Shown in pieces: positions 1 through 7,423 of a stretch of DNA of 47,071 nt. The notes beneath the pieces are model-generated. The model did no database searches. It was not told the DNA's origin and saw only the letters and a program-made list of their open reading frames with translations. The stretch's first letter is position 1. Every line of letters starts with the position of its first letter. A program made the position numbers and the translations under genes. The stretch covers positions 1 to 47,071 of the forward strand of contig NZ_FZNL01000034.1 of the NCBI RefSeq assembly GCF_900187965.1, written 5' to 3'. The stretch comes from Flavobacterium sp. ov086 (GTDB lineage: Bacteria > Bacteroidota > Bacteroidia > Flavobacteriales > Flavobacteriaceae).

Positions 1-232
1 CTTGATTTTTTAAATAGATAAATATCTTGTTGAATAATTTACCCTAACGAGACTCGAACCATTTTTCCTTGAAAATACAGGGCGTTTAGATTTTTTAAGA
101 AATTGAAGTGAAATTTATCAAGCGGCAAAAGCCTGAAAAATCTTTATTTTTCAGGCTTTTGCTTTAACCTTGTAGCCCAAACGGGACAATTTTCGAACCA
201 TTTTATAGAGGATTTAAAGACTATCAACGAAA
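1..232. repeat. Left island boundary: tRNA 3'-end fragments plus terminator hairpin
   Basis: Two pieces that look like the 3' end of a minus-strand tRNA gene are seen: 44-60 (complement of a T-arm, ending gactcgaacc) and 172-199 (gtagcccaaacgggac then ttcgaacc). Between them, 125-162 is a perfect 16-bp hairpin (gcaaaagcctgaaaaa and its complement) placed where a terminator for a minus-strand tRNA would lie. The same order recurs near 15077-15234, and the second half recurs near 24290-24400. No complete tRNA is visible. I infer an attachment-site duplication. There is no gene in 1-322. Confidence 0.6.
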
Positions 233-322
233 TATAAATATATTTGAGTTTAAGCAAAGTCATCCCATCGACAAAGAGAGCGACTTTATTTTTGCCAATT
301 TCTAATATTTTTTTTGATTTAT

Positions 323-745
323 TTACTGAGGTGCTTTTACACTATCTGTTACGCTCTCTTTTTTATATGTTTTTATAGAATCTAATTTTCCCTTTTCATT
401 ATAAAAATACCATTTTCCATAATAGTACCAATGATCTTCTATTTCATTAGAGTCTGATTTAGTATGTCCCCTTTTTATTATTTTTCCATTTGGGTAATAA
501 TATTTAATATATGAAGAGCCTTTATGATATTTTTCCTTTTTAATCATTTTTTGGTTATAATAATGCCTCCATGTCCCAACCTCTATACCTTTATGATATT
601 TACCTTTTGTGATGTAAATATAATCAAGTGTGTCTATACTAACCCATTTCCCTTCTCGTTGATGATCTTTGATTTGATTTGTTTTTGATTTGCAACCTAG
701 AAGGTTAATTATAATAATGACAAATAGAAATTTGGAAAAGTTCAT
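323..745 (-). CDS. MORN-repeat (YwqK-like) lipoprotein
   Basis: A small lipoprotein of about 140 residues. I chose the internal Met at 745 because it starts a clear lipoprotein signal: MNFSKF, a hydrophobic run, then the lipobox LLGC. The longer frame to 808 adds an unlikely N-terminus. The mature part consists of short repeats of the type GxWxxYYxxxKIIKxxxYxxG, as in MORN_2/YwqK-like proteins. Its function is unknown. It is the last gene after the C39 exporter and on the same strand, so by position it could be a self-protection lipoprotein for the exported peptide, but this is inference only. Confidence 0.6.
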   Translation of the reverse strand: MNFSKFLFVIIIINLLGCKSKTNQIKDHQREGKWVSIDTLDYIYITKGKYHKGIEVGTWRHYYNQKMIKKEKYHKGSSYIKYYYPNGKIIKRGHTKSDSNEIEDHWYYYGKWYFYNEKGKLDSIKTYKKESVTDSVKAPQ

Positions 746-901
746 ATTGAGTAGGGTATTAAATTTTAGTGGAAGAGTAAACTTAGTAAAACAATATATA
801 TATAGCAAAAAGCAAACAAAAAAAACTCAATAAGCATATTATTATTCCCCAAAAAATAAGTTTAGTTGGTATCTTTCCTAGTATATTATTATGCTCTTGT
901 T

Positions 902-3079
902 TCATTGCCCTAATTCTAATTGGTTTTTTATTAAACTAAAATATTTACCTTTTAATATGATTAATTCATCATGATTTCCTTTTTCAATAATTTTTCCCTT
1001 GTCTAATACTATTATTTGATTGGCATTTTTCACTGTGGATAATCTATGTGCAACTATAACCATTGTTTTGTTGCTGAAATGTGCGTTCAGATTATCAACA
1101 ATTATCTTTTCATTTTCAGTATCAAGGGAATTAGTAGCTTCGTCAAAAAATAAATAATCAGGGTTTTTGTAAATGGCTCGTGCAATTAGTATACGTTGTC
1201 TTTGCCCATGACTTATATCTATGCCCTCAGTACCTATAATAGTATTTTCTTTTAAAAGTAATGTTTCTATAAATTCTGAAATATTTGCAAGTTCTAATGC
1301 GTATTTGAAATTATCAAGATCTGGATTTTCCTCTAATGTTACATTATATCTAATCGTATCCGAGAAAATAGCACTGTCTTGTAATATCACCCCACATTTA
1401 TTACGCCACAGTGCATTGTCAATCTCCTCTATTTTGTTGTTACCAACAAATATTTGTCCAGTTTTAGGTTCATAAAATTTTAATAGTAGTTTAATTAAAG
1501 TTGTTTTTCCACTTCCGCTTACACCTACAATTGCAGTAGTTTTGCCACTTGGAATACAAAGGTTAATGTCTTCTAATATTTTGTTATCTGTGTTGTATGA
1601 AAAATCTATATTTATTAAATCAATATCAAAATTTCCATCTAACACCTGAACTTTTGAAAGATTTTCTTCATTCTTCTTGTTATGAATTTCATTAAGACGT
1701 TCAAAGCTGACTTTTGCAAGTTCATACTGTTGTATAAAATTTATAAATTGATTAATAGTACTATTTAATCCTCCTAATATAAACATTATTGAAAGCATGG
1801 AACCAATAGTTAGCTGGTGATGAATTACTGACAAAGAGGCTACAAAAACTACTATTATTGTTTGCAGGAAACTTATAAATATGTAACTATCAAATTTTTG
1901 TTCAACTTTTAATTTATCAATATTATTCAGGTATATATTTTTTTGAATAGTTTGCCATTGGTTTGTTTTGATTTCTTCAAGATTGTTTAGTTTTATTTCT
2001 TGAATAGTATTTATTAACTCGTATATTTTGCTTTTATCCGTTGATTGTAATGAAAAATTTTTCCGGTCTAATTGCGTTATTTTTTCTATAAAATTAAATA
2101 TCCATAGAACCCTTATAATAGCAGCAACAAGTACTACTAAAAAAATAGTAAAATTAAAGTATAATAAAATACTTGAATAAATAAGTATACTAAAAAATGA
2201 AAATAAAGTTTGAATTAAATCTTTTGATAAAAAATCTTCTATTCGTTTATGATCTTCTATTCGCTGACTCAAATCACCAATATTTTTTGTATTAAAAAAG
2301 CGCAAAGGTAATTTCATCAATTTTATGAGAAAATCGGAGATAATTGATAAGCTTATTCTACTGCTAATATGTATAAATAACCAAGAGCGATAGAACTCTA
2401 AACCTATTTTACTTAAAAATAGCATAATTTGAGCAATTAAAACTAAGTATATAAAAGGAATATCCTTTAGCGCAACACCTTTGTCTATAATTTTTTGAGT
2501 AAAAAAAGGAAATATAAGTTCAACGCAAGAAGAAAAGATTAGAGTAAGTATAATAAAGTATAGCTGAGTTTTATGCTTTATCATATATCTGGTAACATAT
2601 CCTAAACTTACTTTCGCTTTATTTTGTTCTTCACTTTGATCAAATATTTTTTCTGTTGGCTCTAGTACCAATATAATACCTTCTTTCTCATTTTGTGCCC
2701 ATCCTTGAATAAATTCATCCTTTGTATAAATTATTTTACCAAATGCAGGGTCGGCAACATAAATTAGGTTATTTGTAACTTTATAAACCACAACAAAATG
2801 ATTCTGATTCCAAATAAAAATTGAAGGTAAGGGCACATTTTTGAATATTTTTTCAAAATCTAATTTTATCACTAGATTGATAAAACCCAATTCTTTGGCT
2901 GACATTTCTAGACTAGAGATAGATACCCCTTGTTTTTCTAAATTAGAATTTATGATAAAATTATTGTCAATACTAAAATTGTTATTATAATATTTGCCTA
3001 TCATTTTTAAACAGGCAAAACCACAGTCTTGACTATCTAATTGGTTTATAAATGGGAACGATTTTTTAAATAGTCTCAT
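902..3079 (-). CDS. C39 peptidase-containing ABC exporter (bacteriocin type)
   Basis: A 725-residue transporter that should cut double-glycine leaders and export the peptide across the inner membrane. The N-terminal C39 peptidase (about 1-130) shows Gln13, Cys19 (QDCGFAC), His94 (NQNHFVVV) and Asp110 (VADPAFG), so the catalytic set is complete. A six-helix ABC membrane domain follows (about 165-460), then a nucleotide-binding domain with Walker A GVSGSGKTT, signature SHGQRQR, Walker B YLFFDEATN and H-loop AHRLS. It overlaps the radical SAM gene by 14 bp, so the two are translationally coupled. It is the only exporter of this type in the first island. Paralogous to the exporter at 16550-18742. 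Confidence 0.93.
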   Translation of the reverse strand: MRLFKKSFPFINQLDSQDCGFACLKMIGKYYNNNFSIDNNFIINSNLEKQGVSISSLEMSAKELGFINLVIKLDFEKIFKNVPLPSIFIWNQNHFVVVYKVTNNLIYVADPAFGKIIYTKDEFIQGWAQNEKEGIILVLEPTEKIFDQSEEQNKAKVSLGYVTRYMIKHKTQLYFIILTLIFSSCVELIFPFFTQKIIDKGVALKDIPFIYLVLIAQIMLFLSKIGLEFYRSWLFIHISSRISLSIISDFLIKLMKLPLRFFNTKNIGDLSQRIEDHKRIEDFLSKDLIQTLFSFFSILIYSSILLYFNFTIFLVVLVAAIIRVLWIFNFIEKITQLDRKNFSLQSTDKSKIYELINTIQEIKLNNLEEIKTNQWQTIQKNIYLNNIDKLKVEQKFDSYIFISFLQTIIVVFVASLSVIHHQLTIGSMLSIMFILGGLNSTINQFINFIQQYELAKVSFERLNEIHNKKNEENLSKVQVLDGNFDIDLINIDFSYNTDNKILEDINLCIPSGKTTAIVGVSGSGKTTLIKLLLKFYEPKTGQIFVGNNKIEEIDNALWRNKCGVILQDSAIFSDTIRYNVTLEENPDLDNFKYALELANISEFIETLLLKENTIIGTEGIDISHGQRQRILIARAIYKNPDYLFFDEATNSLDTENEKIIVDNLNAHFSNKTMVIVAHRLSTVKNANQIIVLDKGKIIEKGNHDELIILKGKYFSLIKNQLELGQ

Positions 3080-4313
3080 ATTCTTTTTTTCGAAAACTTT
3101 CTAATAATTCTATGTAATCAGGTTCAGAAATATTTGGTAAAGTTTCTTCGATTATTTGTAGTGCATTTTCATATGTTAGTTTTTGTATACCTGTTTCAAT
3201 TTTCAATTCTTTTGGCATATCTTCTACAACAGTATTTTGTATGTGAGTGATAATTCTTAATAGATCATCGCAGTAAATAGAAGGATTGTTAAAACCATTT
3301 TTTGAACTGTATCGATGAGGCAAATAACCTCCTCCACAAATATCTTGAACAGGGCACGCTAAACATTTTTTAGGTAAATATTTACCACTGTTATAATAAA
3401 CTTCCATTAGATTAGACTTACTAATTTCGTCTATTTCGTGACTATTGATATTTAGTTCATTCTTTGTAAATGAATCTCCACATAGTTTCAAAGCATCAAC
3501 AGCTTCCAACCCTCCATTTGTTTCTAATACTAAAAGATTGTTTTCGTGACTTCCTAATGAATCTATATTTTGTTCTTCACCCAATACCTCTCTGATAATC
3601 ATTTCAAAAAAGCGAATTTCTGATTTTTCTCCTTTTTCATGATACCATTTGTCGAAGATTTTAATATACCACTCCCATACTTTTTTTGAATGATTTGAAA
3701 CTACTGTTTTGCTATCGTAATTTGAATCTAATAATAAAATATCGATTGATCTTAAATTCAAACTATTAAAGTGGTTATAATATTCAATTGGATCAGATTC
3801 CAAATTCATAACGGATAAAATGCCCGCTTTTATTCCATTTTTTGTTAAAACGTTCAGTCCTTTGATGACATCATCATAAGTCCCATTCCCTTTTTTATCA
3901 ACTCTATGTTTGTCATTATTTATTTTAGAGCCATCTAAACTAACACCGATATTAATTTTGTGTTTTTTTAAAAAATCACACCATTCATCATTTAGTAAAA
4001 TAGCATTTGTCTGCATAGAAAAGAATATTTCAATATTTTCATTTGTGATTTCTTTAAATGCTAACATAAAATTCTCAAAATCTACTTTATTCCATAGTAA
4101 TGGTTCGCCTCCATGAATAACCACATGAACTATTTTTAGTTCATTTACTTGTATATGATTTTTTAATTTTTTTACAAAACTTTTTATTGTTGTATCACTT
4201 ATAAACTTAGGTTGGTTTTTGTATGACAAATCTCCTAGATTATACATATAGCAATAGGAACAATTAATATTACAGCGGCTGGCGACTTTTACAACAAACT
4301 TATCAATTTTCAT
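3066..4313 (-). CDS. Radical SAM/SPASM peptide maturase (FxsB/cyclophane-like)
   Basis: A 415-residue radical SAM enzyme. The AdoMet cluster motif CNINCSYC gives Cys14, Cys18 and Cys21, and HGGEPLL (67-73) is the GGEP motif. A C-terminal SPASM-type region has Cys278, Cys317, Cys320, Cys326 and Cys348, with the signature CxxCPVQDICGGGYxPHRYS...FNNPSxYC. This signature resembles FxsB and related maturases that form three-residue cyclophane links in peptides. The precursor is encoded just upstream and the exporter overlaps downstream. The reaction is not proven by sequence: a cyclophane-type C-C crosslink is my preferred reading, with other radical SAM peptide chemistries possible. Confidence 0.85.
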   Translation of the reverse strand: MKIDKFVVKVASRCNINCSYCYMYNLGDLSYKNQPKFISDTTIKSFVKKLKNHIQVNELKIVHVVIHGGEPLLWNKVDFENFMLAFKEITNENIEIFFSMQTNAILLNDEWCDFLKKHKINIGVSLDGSKINNDKHRVDKKGNGTYDDVIKGLNVLTKNGIKAGILSVMNLESDPIEYYNHFNSLNLRSIDILLLDSNYDSKTVVSNHSKKVWEWYIKIFDKWYHEKGEKSEIRFFEMIIREVLGEEQNIDSLGSHENNLLVLETNGGLEAVDALKLCGDSFTKNELNINSHEIDEISKSNLMEVYYNSGKYLPKKCLACPVQDICGGGYLPHRYSSKNGFNNPSIYCDDLLRIITHIQNTVVEDMPKELKIETGIQKLTYENALQIIEETLPNISEPDYIELLESFRKKEYETI

Positions 4314-4339
4314 TTCGTTTTTTTTTATTCATTAATAAT

Positions 4340-4363
4340 AAGGCTTCTAAAGATAGAAGCCTT
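4340..4363 (-). terminator. Stem-loop between precursor and radical SAM gene
   Basis: A perfect 9-bp stem (aaggcttct / agaagcctt) with a 6-base loop lies 18 bases after the precursor stop. On the minus strand it is followed by an AT-rich stretch and a run of A, not a clean run of T. It could act as a partial terminator or RNA stabiliser, giving more precursor than enzyme, as is common between RiPP precursors and modification genes. Confidence 0.5.
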
Positions 4364-4381
4364 ATGTGATTTAGTTTGAGT

Positions 4382-4564
4382 TTATTGCGCTACTTCTGGT
4401 GGTACAACTTTTCCAAATGAAATTGGACCTGCTTTTGCAAATCCACCCATAAAGGCATATTTTGTTACATCTAGAGCAACGCCTGTAAGTACAGGATTAT
4501 CCATCATACTAATTGAACCTTGTAGTGATTTAGCATCATTTTTCACTAATTTAAATTTTTTCAT
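4382..4564 (-). CDS. RiPP precursor peptide for the radical SAM enzyme
   Basis: A 60-residue peptide immediately upstream of the radical SAM gene. It has a Lys-rich start (MKKFKLVKND), a middle leader section and a C-terminal part KYAFMGGFAKAGPISFGK ending in VVPPEVAQ. There is no cysteine. The GG at 40-41 fits a C39 cleavage site, which would release a 19-residue core starting FAK. The core holds FAK and FGK, both of the aromatic-x-Lys type seen in the Trp-Ser-Lys ring of darobactin, so two three-residue cyclophanes are plausible. Positions -7 and -12 of the leader do not match the usual double-glycine pattern well. The family was not recognised by name. Confidence 0.72.
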   Translation of the reverse strand: MKKFKLVKNDAKSLQGSISMMDNPVLTGVALDVTKYAFMGGFAKAGPISFGKVVPPEVAQ

Positions 4565-4601
4565 TTTTAATTGATTTAAGAATTATTAAGAATTAATTAG
4601 G

Positions 4602-4685
4602 TTATAAACCGTACCCTCGGTTTGCTTGCAAGCGATTTATTTCGACGTTTAAAATCTCCAAATCGTCATCTGAAAAAGAAAAACG
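4602..4685 (-). other. Short open frame without start codon between barrel gene and precursor
   Basis: Between two in-frame TAA codons (4686-4688 and 4602-4604) the minus strand encodes 27 residues, reading DDDLEILNVEINRLQ and ending NRGYGL. The composition looks protein-like rather than random. No ATG is in frame; a TTG inside could give a 19-residue peptide. It may be the remnant of an older precursor or gene tail. No function is assigned. Confidence 0.25.
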
Positions 4686-4697
4686 TTAAAAAAAAGT

Positions 4698-7088
4698 TTA
4701 TTTTACCCTGCTTTTTTCATCTTCATTGCTAGTATTTGTTTTTTCATCTTTTTTAAATGATTTACCAAAATAATAGGATAATGAGAAACGTAAGCTTTGG
4801 GGATTTGAGTAATCTAATGCGGTTATTTTGATGTTATTGACTACTTGGGAATATCTCAATTTATTTGTTCTAAAAATATCTACCATACTAATTGCTATTC
4901 TTACCTTTTTTTCAAAAAGAGACATTCTCATTCCGGCATCAAAAAAATAGTAGCTTTCTAGTTTATAGCTTCCAAGAACTGATGGGGATGAATAGACAAA
5001 ATCGAGTGAAGCTCTAATACTCTTTTTTTTATTTAACACAAAACTATTATAGGAACTAAAGGAAGCGGTCCAATTACTTATTTCGGGAACAATTGTATTT
5101 GTTTTAGGACTAGTCACCGCATACAACAAGTTAAAACCTATATTGTTTTCATATCCTTTCCATTTAGAAAAAGTATAATTTTCGCTTAAAACAATACTGT
5201 TTTGAGTATAAAAATTATATGGTTTTGCAATTTGGATTCCACTATCTGCAGAGACCACCGTTATATAATCTATCCCATTAGTAAGATTTTTGTATGACAA
5301 GGAGCTATATAAATCTTTGTAGCTATGAGATATTTCTATATTATTTGTGAAGTAGGGCTGTAAAAAAGGATTTCCTTCCATATAATTAAACGCAGTAGAG
5401 TAAAGTCTAAATGGATTTAAATCGGCATAAGAAGGTCTGTCTATTCGTCTATTATAATTAAATGAAAAAGTGCTATTTTCATTTGCTGTGTAAGTAAGAT
5501 AAAGTGTAGGAAATAATCTAATGTAGGTATTTGTATTTAATTGCTCAACAGTTGCAGAGACTCCTTTTGTTTGAGTGTTTTCGGCTCTCAATCCTAATTG
5601 AAGGTCCCATTTTTTTGCCAAACTTTTTTGTGCAGAAATATATAACGCCTGGGTATTTTCTGAATAGTTAAATAGGTTACTTCTTGTTAGATCTAGTATT
5701 GGCTCAGAACTATAAAAATTGTAATACGCAACGTTATTATCGGTTTTTATAAAAGAAACTTTTGCTCCAAAAGAAACTTTTACCCATTGCAAAGGCAAAT
5801 CCAAATCTATTTTCGAAGAATAAATTTTAATTTTTTGATCAGTTATATTATTTGCTTTTAAGTTTCGGTTAGGGATTTCTGAACCATCTCCATAATAATA
5901 ATTAGAACTAAAATTATTATCTGAATTTAAATTAAATTCAAAATAATCGGTATCAAAAAATAATTGTCTTCCTATGCTATCGAGTTTAGTCAGACTATAA
6001 AAATTTATAGTATGTGTTGTTTTTTTTGAGTTTACATAAGAAGGCGTAACTATAAGAGAATCTAATTGGTGGGTTATTTCATCAGTTATTTTTGAATTAC
6101 TAAGGCTCACATCTAAAGGTTTATTTTTGGAAGCTGTGTATTGCATTCCTATTGTTGTTTTTTTAGTTAGTTGGTAATCAAAATTAAATCGATTGCTTAA
6201 GTTATTTTGATAGCTCCTTTTGTGATTAGTTTCGAACCAAGTTACTTTTGGATAGTAAACGTAATTTTCTTGATAAGGAGCTGTACTACCGTTAGTATAG
6301 TTAATTGTATAATTAATTGTTATTTTATTTTTTTGATAATTCAAAACACTTCCAATACTTCCCAGATCAAATTTTGCTTTTGTATAAGAACTGTTAAAAT
6401 CACCTCCCCAGCTATTTTTTTTTGCTTTTTTCAATTTAATATTCACGATACCACTATTACCCTCAACATCATATTTGGCAGGAGGCGCAGTAATTACTTC
6501 TATACTTTTGATATTGTCAGATTTTATAGTTTTTAAAAAGCTAATTAAATCCTCTCCATATAGATGAATTATTTTATCGTCGATCATAACAGACATTCCG
6601 CTTTTACCTATCATCATAATTTGATCATTCTGAATTTTAAGACCAGGTGTTACTCTCAAAGCATCCATGGCATCTCCACCAATAGAAGTAATTGAATTTT
6701 CGACATTAAAAACTAATCGATCATTTTTCCGTTCAATTATCTTTTTTTTTGAGGTAATAATGACCTCTTTTAGCTGCTGATCATTTTTGTTCATTACCAA
6801 GACACCTAGGTCAAGGTTTTCAATTACATTAATATTTTTTTGATATGCTATAATTCCGGAGTCTTTTACAATTAATAAAAATTCTCCTTTTTCAAGTTTG
6901 ATTAAGAATCTACCTTTGGCATTTGTTAATTCACTTTTTATAAATAAAGAGTCTTTATTTTTTATTAAAATTTCAGCAAACTCAATTGATTTGTTATTCT
7001 GATCTTTAATTTGTCCTTGAATTATTATTTGAGAAAACAGTTTATTGGATATAAAAAGTAATAATACTATTACGAGAACCTTATTCAT
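4698..7088 (-). CDS. Outer-membrane beta-barrel protein, TonB-receptor-like
   Basis: A 796-residue protein with a signal peptide (MNKVLVIVLLLFISNKLFSQ), a carboxypeptidase-regulatory-like domain (about 21-95), a plug-like region (about 130-220, DALRVTPGLKIQ) and a large C-terminal barrel rich in alternating aromatic residues. This is the layout of the Bacteroidota outer-membrane beta-barrel family related to TonB receptors. It is first in the minus-strand RiPP operon, ahead of the precursor, and could import a siderophore-like ligand, pass the mature peptide through the outer membrane, or serve in immunity. Its promoter is proposed at 7185-7216. Family assignment is secure; the role in the cluster is inference. 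Confidence 0.85.
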   Translation of the reverse strand: MNKVLVIVLLLFISNKLFSQIIIQGQIKDQNNKSIEFAEILIKNKDSLFIKSELTNAKGRFLIKLEKGEFLLIVKDSGIIAYQKNINVIENLDLGVLVMNKNDQQLKEVIITSKKKIIERKNDRLVFNVENSITSIGGDAMDALRVTPGLKIQNDQIMMIGKSGMSVMIDDKIIHLYGEDLISFLKTIKSDNIKSIEVITAPPAKYDVEGNSGIVNIKLKKAKKNSWGGDFNSSYTKAKFDLGSIGSVLNYQKNKITINYTINYTNGSTAPYQENYVYYPKVTWFETNHKRSYQNNLSNRFNFDYQLTKKTTIGMQYTASKNKPLDVSLSNSKITDEITHQLDSLIVTPSYVNSKKTTHTINFYSLTKLDSIGRQLFFDTDYFEFNLNSDNNFSSNYYYGDGSEIPNRNLKANNITDQKIKIYSSKIDLDLPLQWVKVSFGAKVSFIKTDNNVAYYNFYSSEPILDLTRSNLFNYSENTQALYISAQKSLAKKWDLQLGLRAENTQTKGVSATVEQLNTNTYIRLFPTLYLTYTANENSTFSFNYNRRIDRPSYADLNPFRLYSTAFNYMEGNPFLQPYFTNNIEISHSYKDLYSSLSYKNLTNGIDYITVVSADSGIQIAKPYNFYTQNSIVLSENYTFSKWKGYENNIGFNLLYAVTSPKTNTIVPEISNWTASFSSYNSFVLNKKKSIRASLDFVYSSPSVLGSYKLESYYFFDAGMRMSLFEKKVRIAISMVDIFRTNKLRYSQVVNNIKITALDYSNPQSLRFSLSYYFGKSFKKDEKTNTSNEDEKSRVK

Positions 7089-7184
7089 TATAATTGCAGA
7101 TTTATTTCTTTTAACGTTATATAGTTCTTAAAGGCAAAATGATGTTAGTTGGTGTACTGAATTAATTTTGTTGCTTTATAATGT

Positions 7185-7216
7185 CAAAACTAGATCAACA
7201 TTATAGCTTATGCAAA
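7185..7216 (-). promoter_or_regulatory. Predicted Bacteroidota promoter for the minus-strand RiPP operon
   Basis: Read on the minus strand, TTTG (7216-7213), 20 bases, then TAGTTTTG (7192-7185) match the Bacteroidota -33/-7 consensus (TTG / TAnnTTTG). It leaves an untranslated leader of roughly 90 bases before the barrel gene. The shared 18-base element 7224-7241 lies directly upstream. Confidence 0.5.
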
Positions 7217-7223
7217 TACGTTA

Positions 7224-7241
7224 AGTCTAGATTTATAAATG
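7224..7241 (+). promoter_or_regulatory. Shared 18-base element, copy 1
   Basis: agtctagatttataaatg occurs here and again at 12378-12395. This copy is 7 bases upstream of the -33 box of the minus-strand operon, and about 110 bases upstream of the plus-strand lanB promoter. Candidate operator for the AraC-type regulator encoded at 10613-12337; binding is inferred from position only. Confidence 0.45.
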
Positions 7242-7351
7242 CCGACTCGATATTTATAAACAAAGAATAATATTCGAATTAATGAACTTATTTTCAATAC
7301 GATATAAGGGTGCTTTTTTTTAAGATTTTTCTTGATTTTTAAATAAAGTAA

Positions 7352-7381
7352 TTTGGATTCTTATATAATTTACTACTTTTG
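7352..7381 (+). promoter_or_regulatory. Predicted promoter of the lanB operon
   Basis: TTTG (7352-7355), an 18-base spacer and TACTTTTG (7374-7381) fit the Bacteroidota consensus well. The start codon at 7424 would follow a leader of about 35 bases. The rest of the divergent gap 7089-7423 holds the opposing promoter and the shared element. Confidence 0.6.
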
Positions 7382-7423
7382 GATGCGTTTCTACGCTTCT
7401 TTAAGTGCGTCGTATAATTTTTT

